Assembly (NCBI RefSeq): GCF_001570725.1
Contig: NZ_BCNV01000005.1
Span: forward strand, 1 to 64,000
Source: Paenibacillus amylolyticus
GTDB taxonomy: Bacteria; Bacillota; Bacilli; Paenibacillales; Paenibacillaceae
Reading direction: 5' to 3'
Length of the DNA: 64,000 bases
A program made the translations under genes and the position numbers. The notes under the pieces were generated by a model. That model made no database searches, was not told the origin of the DNA, and saw only the letters and a list, made by a program, of their open reading frames with translations. Position 1 is the first letter of the stretch. Every line of letters starts with the position of its first letter. This document shows, one piece after another, positions 9,560-18,022 of this stretch.

Positions 9560-10702
9560 TTAGTTGGTCGTCCGGTATGGCAATATGACGTAAAGGCTGT
9601 GACTGTCATCCAGTGGTTTCAAGATGATTGGACTCATGACACCTGTAAAAGCGATCATCAGCTGCTCACTTTCGACGACTTTCAGCACATCCAGCATGTA
9701 TTTGGAGTTGAACGAGATTTTTAACGGATCTCCTGTAAACTCGGCAGGTTCGATTTCTTCTCTTACTTTACCTAGCTCGGAAGAGCTTGAGGAAATTTCG
9801 ACTGTTCCCGAATCCATCGTTTGCATACGCACGATGTTTGTTTTCTCTTCACGCGACAGCAAATAAGCCCGGTCAATGGATTCACTTAATTTTTTTGTAT
9901 CTAAAACAAGTTCTGTTTTGTATGACGTTGGAATAATTCTAGAAGTATCGGGATATGTTCCGTCCAAAATACGAGAGTAGAACAATACACGGTCGATTTT
10001 GAACAGGACTTGGTTATCTGCAACAACGATATCCACAAGGGTATTTTGATCCGGAACGATTTTGCTGAGCTCGTTCAGCGTTTTACCGGAAATGACCACG
10101 TTGTTAAAGCGAATACCTTCTGCATTATCCAGCATTGCTGATCGAGTAGCAAGACGGTGGCGGTCTGTTGCCACAAATTTCAATTCGTTGTCACCCAAAC
10201 TCCAGAGTACGCCTGTAAGGATTGGCGTTGTCTCATGTGTGGAAATGGAGAAGACGGTTTGTTTGATCATATTTTTCAGCAAATCTCCTGGAATGGAGAC
10301 GGTTTGGTTTTCTTCAATGCTCGGCAGTACCGGGAATTCTTCCGGATCCAGACCTACCAGTTGAATCTCGGTAGCACCTGCAGAGATAAAGGTGTTGAAG
10401 TTCTCTTTGACTTCCATGTGCACTTCTTGGGATGGCAGCTTCTTGATGATCTCCACGAAAAACTTGGCTGGCAAAACTACACTGCCCGGTTGTTCTACCT
10501 GAACCACGCTTTTATCTCCATCTTCAAGCGGGATGAAGGATTGAATGGATATATCGGTGTCGCTTGCTGTCAACGTTACACCTTGATGATTCACGTCGAA
10601 TTTGATACCGCTCAGAATCGGAATCGTTGTACGGCTCGAGATCGCTTTGGATACTTGCTGTATGGAATCGTTTAAGTAGTTTTTCATTATGCTGATTTTC
10701 AT
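9560..10702 (-). CDS. dnaN: DNA polymerase III β subunit (sliding clamp)
   Basis: 380 aa, three repeated clamp domains. It starts MKISIMKNYLNDSIQQVSKAIS and ends with the clamp-typical MSPIILKP and YVILPYRT. It encircles DNA and tethers polymerase and repair factors. The ATG at 10702 has TAGGAGTG five bases upstream. It follows dnaA across a 220-bp spacer holding the origin unwinding element. Confidence 0.98.
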   Translation of the reverse strand: MKISIMKNYLNDSIQQVSKAISSRTTIPILSGIKFDVNHQGVTLTASDTDISIQSFIPLEDGDKSVVQVEQPGSVVLPAKFFVEIIKKLPSQEVHMEVKENFNTFISAGATEIQLVGLDPEEFPVLPSIEENQTVSIPGDLLKNMIKQTVFSISTHETTPILTGVLWSLGDNELKFVATDRHRLATRSAMLDNAEGIRFNNVVISGKTLNELSKIVPDQNTLVDIVVADNQVLFKIDRVLFYSRILDGTYPDTSRIIPTSYKTELVLDTKKLSESIDRAYLLSREEKTNIVRMQTMDSGTVEISSSSSELGKVREEIEPAEFTGDPLKISFNSKYMLDVLKVVESEQLMIAFTGVMSPIILKPLDDSHSLYVILPYRTTN

Positions 10703-10815
10703 GGTTTCACTCCTAGCTGATTTTTTGGGTGTTGGGGTGTTGAAAGGTGTTTTTCAAAGGCCGAAGGCTAAGCTCCGAAATGGCTATTTTGGAGATGATA
10801 TCTTTAAGATCTTTT

Positions 10816-10854
10816 TAGTAATAATAGTAATAGGGGCACTGAATATGTGGATAA
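10816..10854 (+). promoter_or_regulatory. basal origin unwinding element: DnaA-trios, GC cluster, DnaA box
   Basis: Six consecutive trinucleotides TAG TAA TAA TAG TAA TAG (10816-10833) abut a GC-rich GGGCAC (10834-10839). After a short gap comes a perfect DnaA box TGTGGATAA (10846-10854). On the other side lies an AT-rich stretch (10797-10816). This is the arrangement of the basal unwinding system known from the B. subtilis dnaA-dnaN spacer, in the same order relative to dnaA and dnaN. Confidence 0.85.
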
Positions 10855-10874
10855 GTGGGTATAAACCCGTACAC

Positions 10875-10915
10875 CCAAGCCTATCCACATGTGTATACGT
10901 TGTGCATAGGCTTGG
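10875..10915. repeat. 15-bp inverted repeat containing DnaA-box-like sequences
   Basis: CCAAGCCTATCCACA (10875-10889) and TGTGCATAGGCTTGG (10901-10915) pair at 14 of 15 positions around an 11-nt loop. The left arm contains CTATCCACA, one change from a DnaA box. The repeat lies eight bases after the dnaA stop. No T run follows on the minus strand, so it is not an obvious dnaA terminator; an origin role is as likely. Confidence 0.6.
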
Positions 10916-10922
10916 GACTTGT

Positions 10923-12269
10923 TCAGGTTGGATTCTTAATTTTTTCGGTTAAGTTGTTGATAACTTTATAGAGATCCTGATCGTTTTTAATCGCTTGGGA
11001 GATTTTTTCGTGAGCGTGAATGACAGTGGTGTGATCTCGTCCTCCGAATGCTTCCCCGATTTTGGGCAGAGAAAAGTCTGTCAGTTCACGAGAGAGATAC
11101 ATGGCAATCTGTCTTGGGAAAGCAACTGCCTTGGTCCGTTTCCGTGCTTTGAAATCTTCAAGCTTAAGGCTATAGTACTCGCCGACCTTTTGTTGGATGT
11201 CATGAATAGTGATCATTTTGGGACGACTGGAAGGAATAATATCCTTCAGTGCTTCAGCTGCGAGATGAGTGGTTACATCTTGATTAGTCAGTGAAGAATA
11301 AGCAACGACCCGAATCAGGGCGCCTTCCAGTTCACGGATGTTGGTGTCGATCTGGTTGGCAATGTACATCATCGCTTCATTCGGAATATCCAAGTTTTCC
11401 GCACGTGCCTTTTTCCGCAAAATAGCGATCCTTGTTTCCAAATCTGGAGGCTGGATATCCGTGATTAACCCCCATTCAAAGCGAGAACGAAGTCGTTCTT
11501 CCAGTGTCGGAATTTCCTTCGGTGGTCTGTCGCTGGAGATGATGATCTGCTTCCGTTCCTCATGCAGCGCATTAAACGTATGGAAAAATTCCTCTTGTGT
11601 TGATTCTTTTCCCGCCAAAAACTGAATATCATCAATGAGCAGAATGTCGACGCTCCGGTATTTGTTACGGAAGCTCTCCCCGCGGTTGTCACGGATCGAG
11701 TTAATGAATTCGTTCGTGAATTTCTCAGACGACAAATAAACGACTTTGCTGCCCGGATCATGCTCCAGAACATAATGTCCGATCGCATGCATCAAGTGAG
11801 TTTTACCGAGACCTACTCCTCCATACAGAAAGAGAGGATTGTAAGCTTTGGCGGGCGCTTCAGCGACCGCCAGCGATGCGGCATGGGCAAAACGGTTGCC
11901 CGGCCCGATGACAAATGTATCGAACGTATATTTCGGATTCAGCATGCTGAGTACCGCTTCTTCCTGTACGACTGTAGGCGTTGGCGCCGGCAGTTGCGGG
12001 TCCGGTTCAGCAGGCTTGTTCTCCTCGATGACAAATTTCACATCGACTTGCTTGCCAAGCAGCTCGTATACCGTCGAGCCAACCAATTTGGTGTAACGGC
12101 TCTCCAGCCATTCGACGGCAAATGTGGTTGGTGCGGAAATGACGATTGAACGGTCATTCAGCTTGGTGGCTTTGGTTGCTTTGAACCAGGTGTCAAAGCT
12201 GGGTTTGCTGAGTTTGTTTTGTATGATTGATAAAATTTGCTGCCATAAATCAGAAGTATGGCTGTCCAC
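10923..12269 (-). CDS. dnaA: chromosomal replication initiator DnaA
   Basis: 448 aa. DnaA binds DnaA boxes, melts the origin and loads the helicase. Domain I covers residues 1-80, followed by a short Pro-rich linker (~85-105). The AAA+ domain has Walker A GGVGLGKT (150-157) and Walker B ILLIDDIQF. The DNA-binding domain IV has the signature GGRDHTTVIHAHEKI. The start is a GTG at 12269 with AAAGGAGTG seven bases upstream. It is the first gene of dnaA-dnaN-yaaA-recF-remB. DnaA boxes in its upstream region suggest the usual autoregulation. Confidence 0.98.
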   Translation of the reverse strand: MDSHTSDLWQQILSIIQNKLSKPSFDTWFKATKATKLNDRSIVISAPTTFAVEWLESRYTKLVGSTVYELLGKQVDVKFVIEENKPAEPDPQLPAPTPTVVQEEAVLSMLNPKYTFDTFVIGPGNRFAHAASLAVAEAPAKAYNPLFLYGGVGLGKTHLMHAIGHYVLEHDPGSKVVYLSSEKFTNEFINSIRDNRGESFRNKYRSVDILLIDDIQFLAGKESTQEEFFHTFNALHEERKQIIISSDRPPKEIPTLEERLRSRFEWGLITDIQPPDLETRIAILRKKARAENLDIPNEAMMYIANQIDTNIRELEGALIRVVAYSSLTNQDVTTHLAAEALKDIIPSSRPKMITIHDIQQKVGEYYSLKLEDFKARKRTKAVAFPRQIAMYLSRELTDFSLPKIGEAFGGRDHTTVIHAHEKISQAIKNDQDLYKVINNLTEKIKNPT

Positions 12270-12348
12270 AGACTGTCACTCCTTTTACATGTTCCAAGTG
12301 TGGCTTAAGCCATGATGCAGTGTCGAAATACGAGATATATTGTTGAAT

Positions 12349-12705
12349 TTATCCCCAAACCCCCGCAGGTCGAAAACAAAAAAAGTATGAACAACGGAAA
12401 ATTGTTCACAACTTTATCCACAGGCTGTTGATAATATTATGGGTCAGATCACATATTCACATCCAAAAGTAATACAATCATAGCAAAAGAAACCCCGCAT
12501 TTCAACGTATCGCGTGATTTTATCCACAAATTCAATAACTTGTGTATAATTTTTAGTCACAACACAATATATTGTTTATAAACTGTTTAATTTTCGACAA
12601 GATGGCCTAAAAACCAAAAATGTTTTATACACAGGTTATCCGTCAAATGATGCCAAATTGTGTGTAAAAGTATTCTTCGTTTGTGAATAACCTGTCTGTG
12701 GATAA
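12349..12705. promoter_or_regulatory. oriC DnaA-box cluster upstream of dnaA
   Basis: Exact boxes: TTATCCACA at 12414-12422 and 12520-12528, and TGTGGATAA at 12697-12705. One-mismatch boxes: TTATCCCCA 12349-12357, TGTGTATAA 12541-12549, TTATACACA 12625-12633 and TGTGAATAA 12682-12690. The stretch is AT-rich. It is expected to hold the dnaA promoter and the upstream half of the bipartite origin. From about 12710 to 13050 I see no gene and no further boxes. Confidence 0.85.
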
Positions 12706-13053
12706 CCGCAAAGTGAAAATGGAGCATGATCGAGATCGAAATAAGAGTGACCTCGTACCCTCGTGTTTTTTTGCCAATTAGGCGATGTTGAAATCCATGA
12801 ATTCAGGGTAAGGCTGGAAGGCGGAAAAGAGCCAAATTGGCGTATCGTTTAACAAGAAATGCGATCTGGTTTCTGAGGAGATGGCGATCTGTGAACATCG
12901 ATGTAAGATGGATAATGAACATAGAGGAATTCATTTTAAGACAAGTGAAATATGAATTATCCGGAATGTAGATGTAAGCCGAAACTCAAATATTGAGGTA
13001 GAAGTGTATGAAGATATGATATGAATCCAAACGACATTTTATGAATTTATATC

Positions 13054-13104
13054 AAAAAAGGGTGTCCCTGAAACCGATTTTTGGTTTCAGGGACACCCTT
13101 TTTT
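13054..13104. terminator. strong bidirectional terminator after gntK
   Basis: A perfect 22-bp inverted repeat (13054-13075 with 13083-13104) around GATTTTT, with A and T runs at the outer ends. It lies about 30 bp past the gntK stop and insulates the origin from gnt transcription in either direction. Confidence 0.9.
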
Positions 13105-13132
13105 TTGTGGAGACTACGCATGGATTGATAAT

Positions 13133-14680
13133 TTAAGGACGGTCAATGGACATCTTGCGTTGAAATTCAGCAATATCTGCGTATTCCTCTTCCAGTTTGC
13201 GAGAGATCCGAATAAAGATGGGCAGCAGCTCCTGATAGAGTGCAGCATTCTCTTTGACAGGTGTATGACGATGTGTTGTACCCACCATGGAAGAAACGGC
13301 ATGAAGCGAGTCAATTCTTCCGGTAGCGTACAACCCAAGCACGACGGCACCCAGACAGGAGCTTTCATAGCTCTCGGGCACAACGACCTCCTGATTGAAG
13401 ATATCGGACATCATTTGGCGCCAGAGAGGAGAGCGTGCAAACCCACCGGTGGCTTGAATGGAGGTAGGTTGCCCAATCTGTTCTTCCATGGCGAGCAGTA
13501 CCGTATATAGGTTAAAAATGACCCCTTCCAAAACAGCGCGGATCATATGCTCTTTCTGATGATGGAGTGTTAAGCCGAAAAAGGAGCCACGGGCATCCGG
13601 ATTCCACAAAGGGGCACGTTCGCCCGAAAGGTACGGATGAAACAGAAGTCCTTCCGAGCCAGGCCGGACACGTTCGGCAATTTTGGTCAGCACATCATAG
13701 GAATTGATGCCGAGTCGTTTTGCTGTCTCCACTTCAGACGCTGCGAATTCATCCCGCACCCAGCGAAATAACATGCCACCATTATTCACAGGTCCGCCAA
13801 TGACCCAAAGATTCTCTGTGAGGGCGTAACAGAAGGTCCGACCTTTGGGGTCGGTAACCGGACGGTCCACGACAGTGCGAATGGCCCCGCTGGTTCCGAT
13901 GGTTGCTGCAACCACACCAGGTTCAATGGCGTTTACGCCGAGATTGGACAAAACCCCGTCACTTGCGCCAATAACGAAGGGTGTAGAGGGGGAGAGAGAC
14001 ATTTTTTCAGCCGATTCGTGACTCATTCCTTCTAATATATGTGTTGTAGGTACGAGCTTCGACAGATGGTCGGGTGTAATGCCTGCAATTTCAAGGGCTT
14101 CTGCGTCCCAGTCCAGTTGTTCCAGGTTGAGCAAGCCTGTGCAGGAAGCGATGGAATGGTCGACGACATATTGTCCGAATAGACGGAAGAACAGATACTC
14201 TTTAATAGAAATAAATTTGGCTGTGCGCTTGAAAAGTTCAGATTCATCGTGGCGCAGCCACATTAATTTGGTCAGCGGTGACATGGGATGGATCGGTGTA
14301 CCTGTGCGCAGGTAGATGCGATGGCCCAATCCATTCTCTTGCAGCTGGGCAGACCATGCTGCACTTCGATTATCCGCCCAGGTGATGCACCGAGTTAAGG
14401 GTTTGTCGTCCTGATCCATGGCAATGACACTGTGCATGGCCGAGCTACAGGATACGAACAGGATCTGCTCGGCAGCAACACCACTCTGATCCATGACTCC
14501 TCGTACAGAGCGGAGGGCCGCCTGTACAATCTCCTCGGGGTCCTGCTCGGCAACATCGGGTGCCGGGGTATACAAAGGATATTCCTGCGTTGAGGTACTG
14601 ACGACGGAGCCCTGCTCGGTAAATAGCACGGATTTGGTACTGGTGGTACCGATATCGATCCCAATCATGTAGTTGTTCAT
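13133..14680 (-). CDS. gntK: gluconokinase (FGGY family)
   Basis: 515 aa. It phosphorylates D-gluconate to 6-phosphogluconate, feeding the pentose phosphate pathway. The N-terminal phosphate-binding motif GIDIGTTSTKSVLF and the C-terminal FGGY pattern ATGGFARSPLWRQMMSDIFN are intact, and length fits the family. FGGY kinases for other sugars look similar; the gluconate assignment rests on the neighbouring GntP-type permease and GntR-type regulator with matching operators. It follows gntP by 66 bp on the same strand. A perfect hairpin terminator follows it. Confidence 0.9.
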   Translation of the reverse strand: MNNYMIGIDIGTTSTKSVLFTEQGSVVSTSTQEYPLYTPAPDVAEQDPEEIVQAALRSVRGVMDQSGVAAEQILFVSCSSAMHSVIAMDQDDKPLTRCITWADNRSAAWSAQLQENGLGHRIYLRTGTPIHPMSPLTKLMWLRHDESELFKRTAKFISIKEYLFFRLFGQYVVDHSIASCTGLLNLEQLDWDAEALEIAGITPDHLSKLVPTTHILEGMSHESAEKMSLSPSTPFVIGASDGVLSNLGVNAIEPGVVAATIGTSGAIRTVVDRPVTDPKGRTFCYALTENLWVIGGPVNNGGMLFRWVRDEFAASEVETAKRLGINSYDVLTKIAERVRPGSEGLLFHPYLSGERAPLWNPDARGSFFGLTLHHQKEHMIRAVLEGVIFNLYTVLLAMEEQIGQPTSIQATGGFARSPLWRQMMSDIFNQEVVVPESYESSCLGAVVLGLYATGRIDSLHAVSSMVGTTHRHTPVKENAALYQELLPIFIRISRKLEEEYADIAEFQRKMSIDRP

Positions 14681-14746
14681 ATATTTAATCCTTCTTTCTC
14701 CAGAAAGCGATGAGATTTTAATTTCTTTCTACTATAGAGACTCCAT

Positions 14747-16108
14747 TTATACCACTGTACTCAGGAGCAAAATAAAGATCAGTCCGACCACGGATAATAG
14801 TGTTTCCATAACGGTCCACGTTTTCAATGTCTGGGAGACGCTCATATTAAAGAATTCTTTGATCATCCAGAATCCCGCATCGTTCACATGGGACAAGATG
14901 AGTGACCCTGCACCTGTGGCGAGTACAACCAGCTCAATATTGGTACCTGGTGTGAGTGCAAGCACTGGAGCGACAATGCCGGCAGCAGTTGTCATAGCTA
15001 CGGTTGCTGAACCGGTAGCTACACGAATGAGCGCAGCGACAAGCCAGGCAAACAGGATCACGTTGATGTTGGCATGGGTAGCGACATCAGCAATGGCGTT
15101 GCCCACACCACTATTGATCAATACCTGTTTGAAGGCACCGCCTCCGCCAATAATGAGAATGATGGTCGCCGTAGGCGCCAGACATTCACTGGTGAAGCGA
15201 GAAATATCGTGTTTGGTGAATCCACGTGCAAAGCCGAGTGAAAAGAGGGCAAATACAACTGAAATCAGCAGAGCAATGATCTCATGACCGATAAATTCAC
15301 TGAAAACGGTGAAGCCGCTTGTGGCATTTGGGTCAATGATGCTGGCTATGGAACCAATCAGCATCAGAATAACCGGCAGCAATATGGTAAACAGAGTAAT
15401 ACCAAACCCAGGCATGTTGCTGTTTGTTTTGGTTGCGAATTGTTCAGCCAGTTCAGCTGGCGGTTCGGTGTGTATTCTTTTTCCAATAAATTTACCAAAT
15501 AAGGGACCTGCAATAATCGCTGTAGGAATACCAACAATAAGAGAGTACAAGATGGTTTTACCCAGATCTGCGCTGAAGGCTTCAATTGCAATCATTGGTG
15601 CCGGGTGTGGTGGAACCAAACCGTGTACAGTCGACAGACCCGCCAAAATGGGAATACCGATCTGCAATAATGACATATTGGTTTTACGCGCGACGGTGAA
15701 AATGATGGGGATCATCAGAATAACGCCGACTTCGAAGAAAACAGGGATACCGACGATGAATCCAACGATCATCATGGCCCAATGCACACGTTTCACACCG
15801 AACCGATCTACCAAAGTAGTTGCAATGCGCTCGGCACCGCCGGATTCGGCCATCATCTTACCGAGCATCGTACCAAGAGCAATAACAATTGCAATGGTTC
15901 CAAGTGTGCCGCCGAGTCCCCCGGTAATGGAAGAGATCACATCGGCAGGTTTCATACCTGTAAGCAAACCGAGCATTAATGCAGATAACAAAAGGGTGAT
16001 AAAGGGGTTCCATTTATATTTAGAGATTAAAACGATCAGAAAAACGATCGCAATTAACGTCCAGACCAATAATGTTGCATTATGGGATAGTCCAAAAAGA
16101 GTGCTCAT
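14747..16108 (-). CDS. gntP: gluconate:H+ symporter, GntP family
   Basis: 453 aa, hydrophobic throughout with about 12 membrane segments, e.g. residues 10-28 and 60-85. The GntP family pattern is seen in MSTLFGLSHNATLLVWTLIA and in IIGGGGAFKQVLINSGVGNAIA. It imports gluconate or related sugar acids with protons. The ATG at 16108 has AAAGGAG 11 bases upstream, a slightly long spacing. Its promoter with a GntR operator in the spacer lies at 16253-16281. Cotranscription with gntK is likely. Confidence 0.9.
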   Translation of the reverse strand: MSTLFGLSHNATLLVWTLIAIVFLIVLISKYKWNPFITLLLSALMLGLLTGMKPADVISSITGGLGGTLGTIAIVIALGTMLGKMMAESGGAERIATTLVDRFGVKRVHWAMMIVGFIVGIPVFFEVGVILMIPIIFTVARKTNMSLLQIGIPILAGLSTVHGLVPPHPAPMIAIEAFSADLGKTILYSLIVGIPTAIIAGPLFGKFIGKRIHTEPPAELAEQFATKTNSNMPGFGITLFTILLPVILMLIGSIASIIDPNATSGFTVFSEFIGHEIIALLISVVFALFSLGFARGFTKHDISRFTSECLAPTATIILIIGGGGAFKQVLINSGVGNAIADVATHANINVILFAWLVAALIRVATGSATVAMTTAAGIVAPVLALTPGTNIELVVLATGAGSLILSHVNDAGFWMIKEFFNMSVSQTLKTWTVMETLLSVVGLIFILLLSTVV

Positions 16109-16252
16109 GATGTGGTGTGCTCCTTTAATTCTGATATAGAACGCTTACAAGTGAAATCATCGTCAACAATTTTTCGTGCCGGTACTAAATAGAAGAGGTG
16201 TTGGCTAGAAATGTAGTTTTATCATGCCCAAATTGAAAACAAAATCGCATTT

Positions 16253-16281
16253 TGTATACTTGTCGACAAGTTAAGCCGCAA
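16253..16281 (-). promoter_or_regulatory. gntP promoter with GntR operator in the spacer
   Basis: On the minus strand TTGCGG (16276-16281) is followed by exactly 17 bp and then TATACA (16253-16258). A perfect 14-bp palindrome ACTTGTCGACAAGT (16258-16271) fills the spacer. B. subtilis GntR binds ATACTTGTATACAAGTAT, so this matches apart from the central two base pairs. Bound repressor would exclude RNA polymerase. Confidence 0.8.
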
Positions 16282-16300
16282 TCATTCACAGAAGATATGA

Positions 16301-16316
16301 TTGCAAACGCTTTGCT
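16301..16316. promoter_or_regulatory. possible CcpA (cre) site upstream of the gntP promoter
   Basis: TTGCAAACGCTTTGCT resembles the cre consensus WTGNNARCGNWWWCAW with two mismatches and has a GCAAA-CGC-TTTGC palindromic core. It lies 20 bp upstream of the gntP -35. Gluconate genes are commonly under catabolite control, but the match is imperfect. It also overlaps the gap just past the gntR stop. Confidence 0.35.
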
Positions 16317-16320
16317 CCTT

Positions 16321-16995
16321 TTAGGAATCAAAGCTTTCGTGCAGGGTTTTACCGGAATCTTGGAAATATGTGCGGACTCCAGCCTGAATGAGTATTTTGT
16401 CACCGGATTCGAGTGCTTCAACCAGCAAACGGTGCTTTTCAATTACAGCGCTTACTTTCTGCTCACCTTGAACAAATACTCTTCGCGTCGTGAGCAGCAT
16501 AACGGTCATCACAACATATCGAATACTCTTCCATAGATGTGAAATACGGGAATGCTGGGCTGCTTCAATAATGGTCTCGTGGAAAACGAGATCCTGGTAG
16601 GCGAATTCGACAGCGTCCTGATGCCTTCCAGCGAGTTGCATTTTGTCGATCACGTTGCGCAACTGGGTGATTAATGACTCTGGAACATCACCAGCGAGCC
16701 GCTGCTGAACAAAACTTTCAATCAGGAAACGGACATCATACAATTCTTCGACATCCTTGATTCGCAGTCCCAGGACAACGACACCCATACGTTCAAGCCG
16801 AATAAGGCCTTCATTCGACAATGTTCTTAACGCTTCACGGACAGGTGACCGACTGCTGTCAAAATCAGCCGCAATTCGATTTTCCGACAAAATCTCTCCG
16901 GGACGAAGGGTACCGCTAATGATCCGTAGCCTTAATTCGCAGGCAATAGCTTCACCACGGGAAGCCCCTTGAAGCCAGGAAGAAGGAAATAGCAT
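16321..16995 (-). CDS. gntR: GntR-family transcriptional repressor of the gluconate genes (FadR/FCD type)
   Basis: 224 aa. The N-terminal winged helix carries the GntR signature (LRPGEILSENRIAADFDSSRSPVREALRTLSNEGLIRLERMG is the region, residues ~35-77). The C-terminal FCD-type all-helical ligand domain follows, with metal or ligand histidines such as FHETIIEAAQHSR. By analogy with B. subtilis GntR it should leave DNA when gluconate is present. Two matching operators flank it, one at its own start region and one before gntP, which supports autoregulation and control of gntPK. The ATG at 16995 has TAGGAG ten bases upstream. Confidence 0.88.
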   Translation of the reverse strand: MLFPSSWLQGASRGEAIACELRLRIISGTLRPGEILSENRIAADFDSSRSPVREALRTLSNEGLIRLERMGVVVLGLRIKDVEELYDVRFLIESFVQQRLAGDVPESLITQLRNVIDKMQLAGRHQDAVEFAYQDLVFHETIIEAAQHSRISHLWKSIRYVVMTVMLLTTRRVFVQGEQKVSAVIEKHRLLVEALESGDKILIQAGVRTYFQDSGKTLHESFDS

Positions 16996-17129
16996 ATGGC
17001 TAACGCTCCTATTAATAAGTAATCAGTTCATTACTGATCATAGCATACCTACTCTGCGGACTGGATATTTCAGCTCAATCCATAGTCTGTAGTCTGCAAG
17101 ATAACGGCTAATGTTTTTTTCAAAGGACT

Positions 17130-17143
17130 ACTTGTATACAAGA
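17130..17143. promoter_or_regulatory. GntR operator in the gntR start region
   Basis: ACTTGTATACAAGA holds the perfect palindrome CTTGTATACAAG (17131-17142), the core of the known B. subtilis GntR operator. A candidate promoter on the minus strand (TTTACA 17177-17182, 17 bp, TAGGAT 17154-17159) would place the operator at about +4 to +17. Confidence 0.75.
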
Positions 17144-17240
17144 TGTGATTTTTATCCTACACCTTTCTCAAAAGCTTGTAAACCTTAATTGAAGCGGATA
17201 CAACCTGATTAGAATTAACGATATTGGTGACCTATAATCA

Positions 17241-17355
17241 TTATCCACATGTGAATAACTTTAAACAGAATATAATAAAGGAGATAGCGGGTATTGGAGG
17301 GTGTGGATAACTGTAAAGGATGCAATATCGTGGTCTGATCAGGGTCTGGGGATAA
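17241..17355. promoter_or_regulatory. second DnaA-box cluster, between gntR and rpmH
   Basis: Exact boxes are TTATCCACA at 17241-17249 and TGTGGATAA at 17302-17310. One-mismatch boxes are TGTGAATAA at 17250-17258, directly abutting the first as a head-to-head pair, and TGGGGATAA at 17347-17355. It is the kind of cluster normally found between dnaA and rpmH. The rest of the 578-bp gntR-rpmH gap shows no gene. Confidence 0.75.
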
Positions 17356-17573
17356 CTTTTCATGACGCTCTTCGGGGCTTGTTAATGGTAATCAAGTGAA
17401 CGGACTATGGTTATCATTTCTAGTGGGATGGAGAGTGTATATAAAAGAGGGAGAAGCCTTGAGCCTTGCAGTTGACTTTTCCAGGTGATCATGGTTAAAT
17501 ATATAAAGGTGTTTTCTGTGAAGATGAAAGTGATTCATCACATAAGTATTTCCTTGTGAGGAGGTGCAATACA

Positions 17574-17708
17574 TTGAGACCTACATTCAAACCGAACGTT
17601 AGCAAACGTAAAAAAGTTCATGGTTTCCGGAAAAGAATGAGCACGAGCAACGGCCGTAAAATTTTGGCCGCACGTCGCCTTAAAGGCCGTAAAAACCTGA
17701 GTGCTTAA
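17574..17708 (+). CDS. rpmH: 50S ribosomal protein L34
   Basis: 44 aa, very basic. It starts MRPTFKPNVSKRKKVHGFR and ends in GRKILAARRLKGRKNLSA, the L34 pattern. The start is TTG at 17574 with AGGAGGTG seven bases upstream, and the length is exactly that of L34. A hairpin terminator follows eight bases after the stop, so most transcripts probably end before rnpA. Confidence 0.97.
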   Translation: MRPTFKPNVSKRKKVHGFRKRMSTSNGRKILAARRLKGRKNLSA

Positions 17709-17715
17709 TGCATTG

Positions 17716-17742
17716 AAGACCACCGAGGTGGTCTTTTTTTTC
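17716..17742 (+). terminator. rpmH terminator
   Basis: AAGACCACC (17716-17724) pairs perfectly with GGTGGTCTT (17727-17735), followed by eight T. Confidence 0.85.
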
Positions 17743-18022
17743 TTAATTTGGATCATTTCAGACTGGATGCTGGTACAGATCAGGTCTGAATGGTCTGCGG
17801 AAAAGTGCTGAATACACATCTATGTATGTCGAGTGAGTTTTCCATTTTCGAAAACTTACCTTATATAAGGATGAATGTTGGTTCGGTTAAAGTAGCCAAT
17901 CTGCAATCATCCCAAATGAAGTTCTCGTTAAGACGGTTTACCGTTATTCAAGAAAGCCTATACTAAATCAGTAATGAGGCCTCCGTCAATAACAATGGTG
18001 GAGAACAGCAAGGAGAAGCGCC
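17743..18022. other. rpmH-rnpA spacer
   Basis: 280 bp without a gene. It holds a 7-bp hairpin (17836-17856) and a 12-bp palindrome CCTTATATAAGG (17859-17870) about 150 bp before rnpA. I cannot assign a function. In many relatives rpmH and rnpA lie closer together. Confidence 0.4.
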
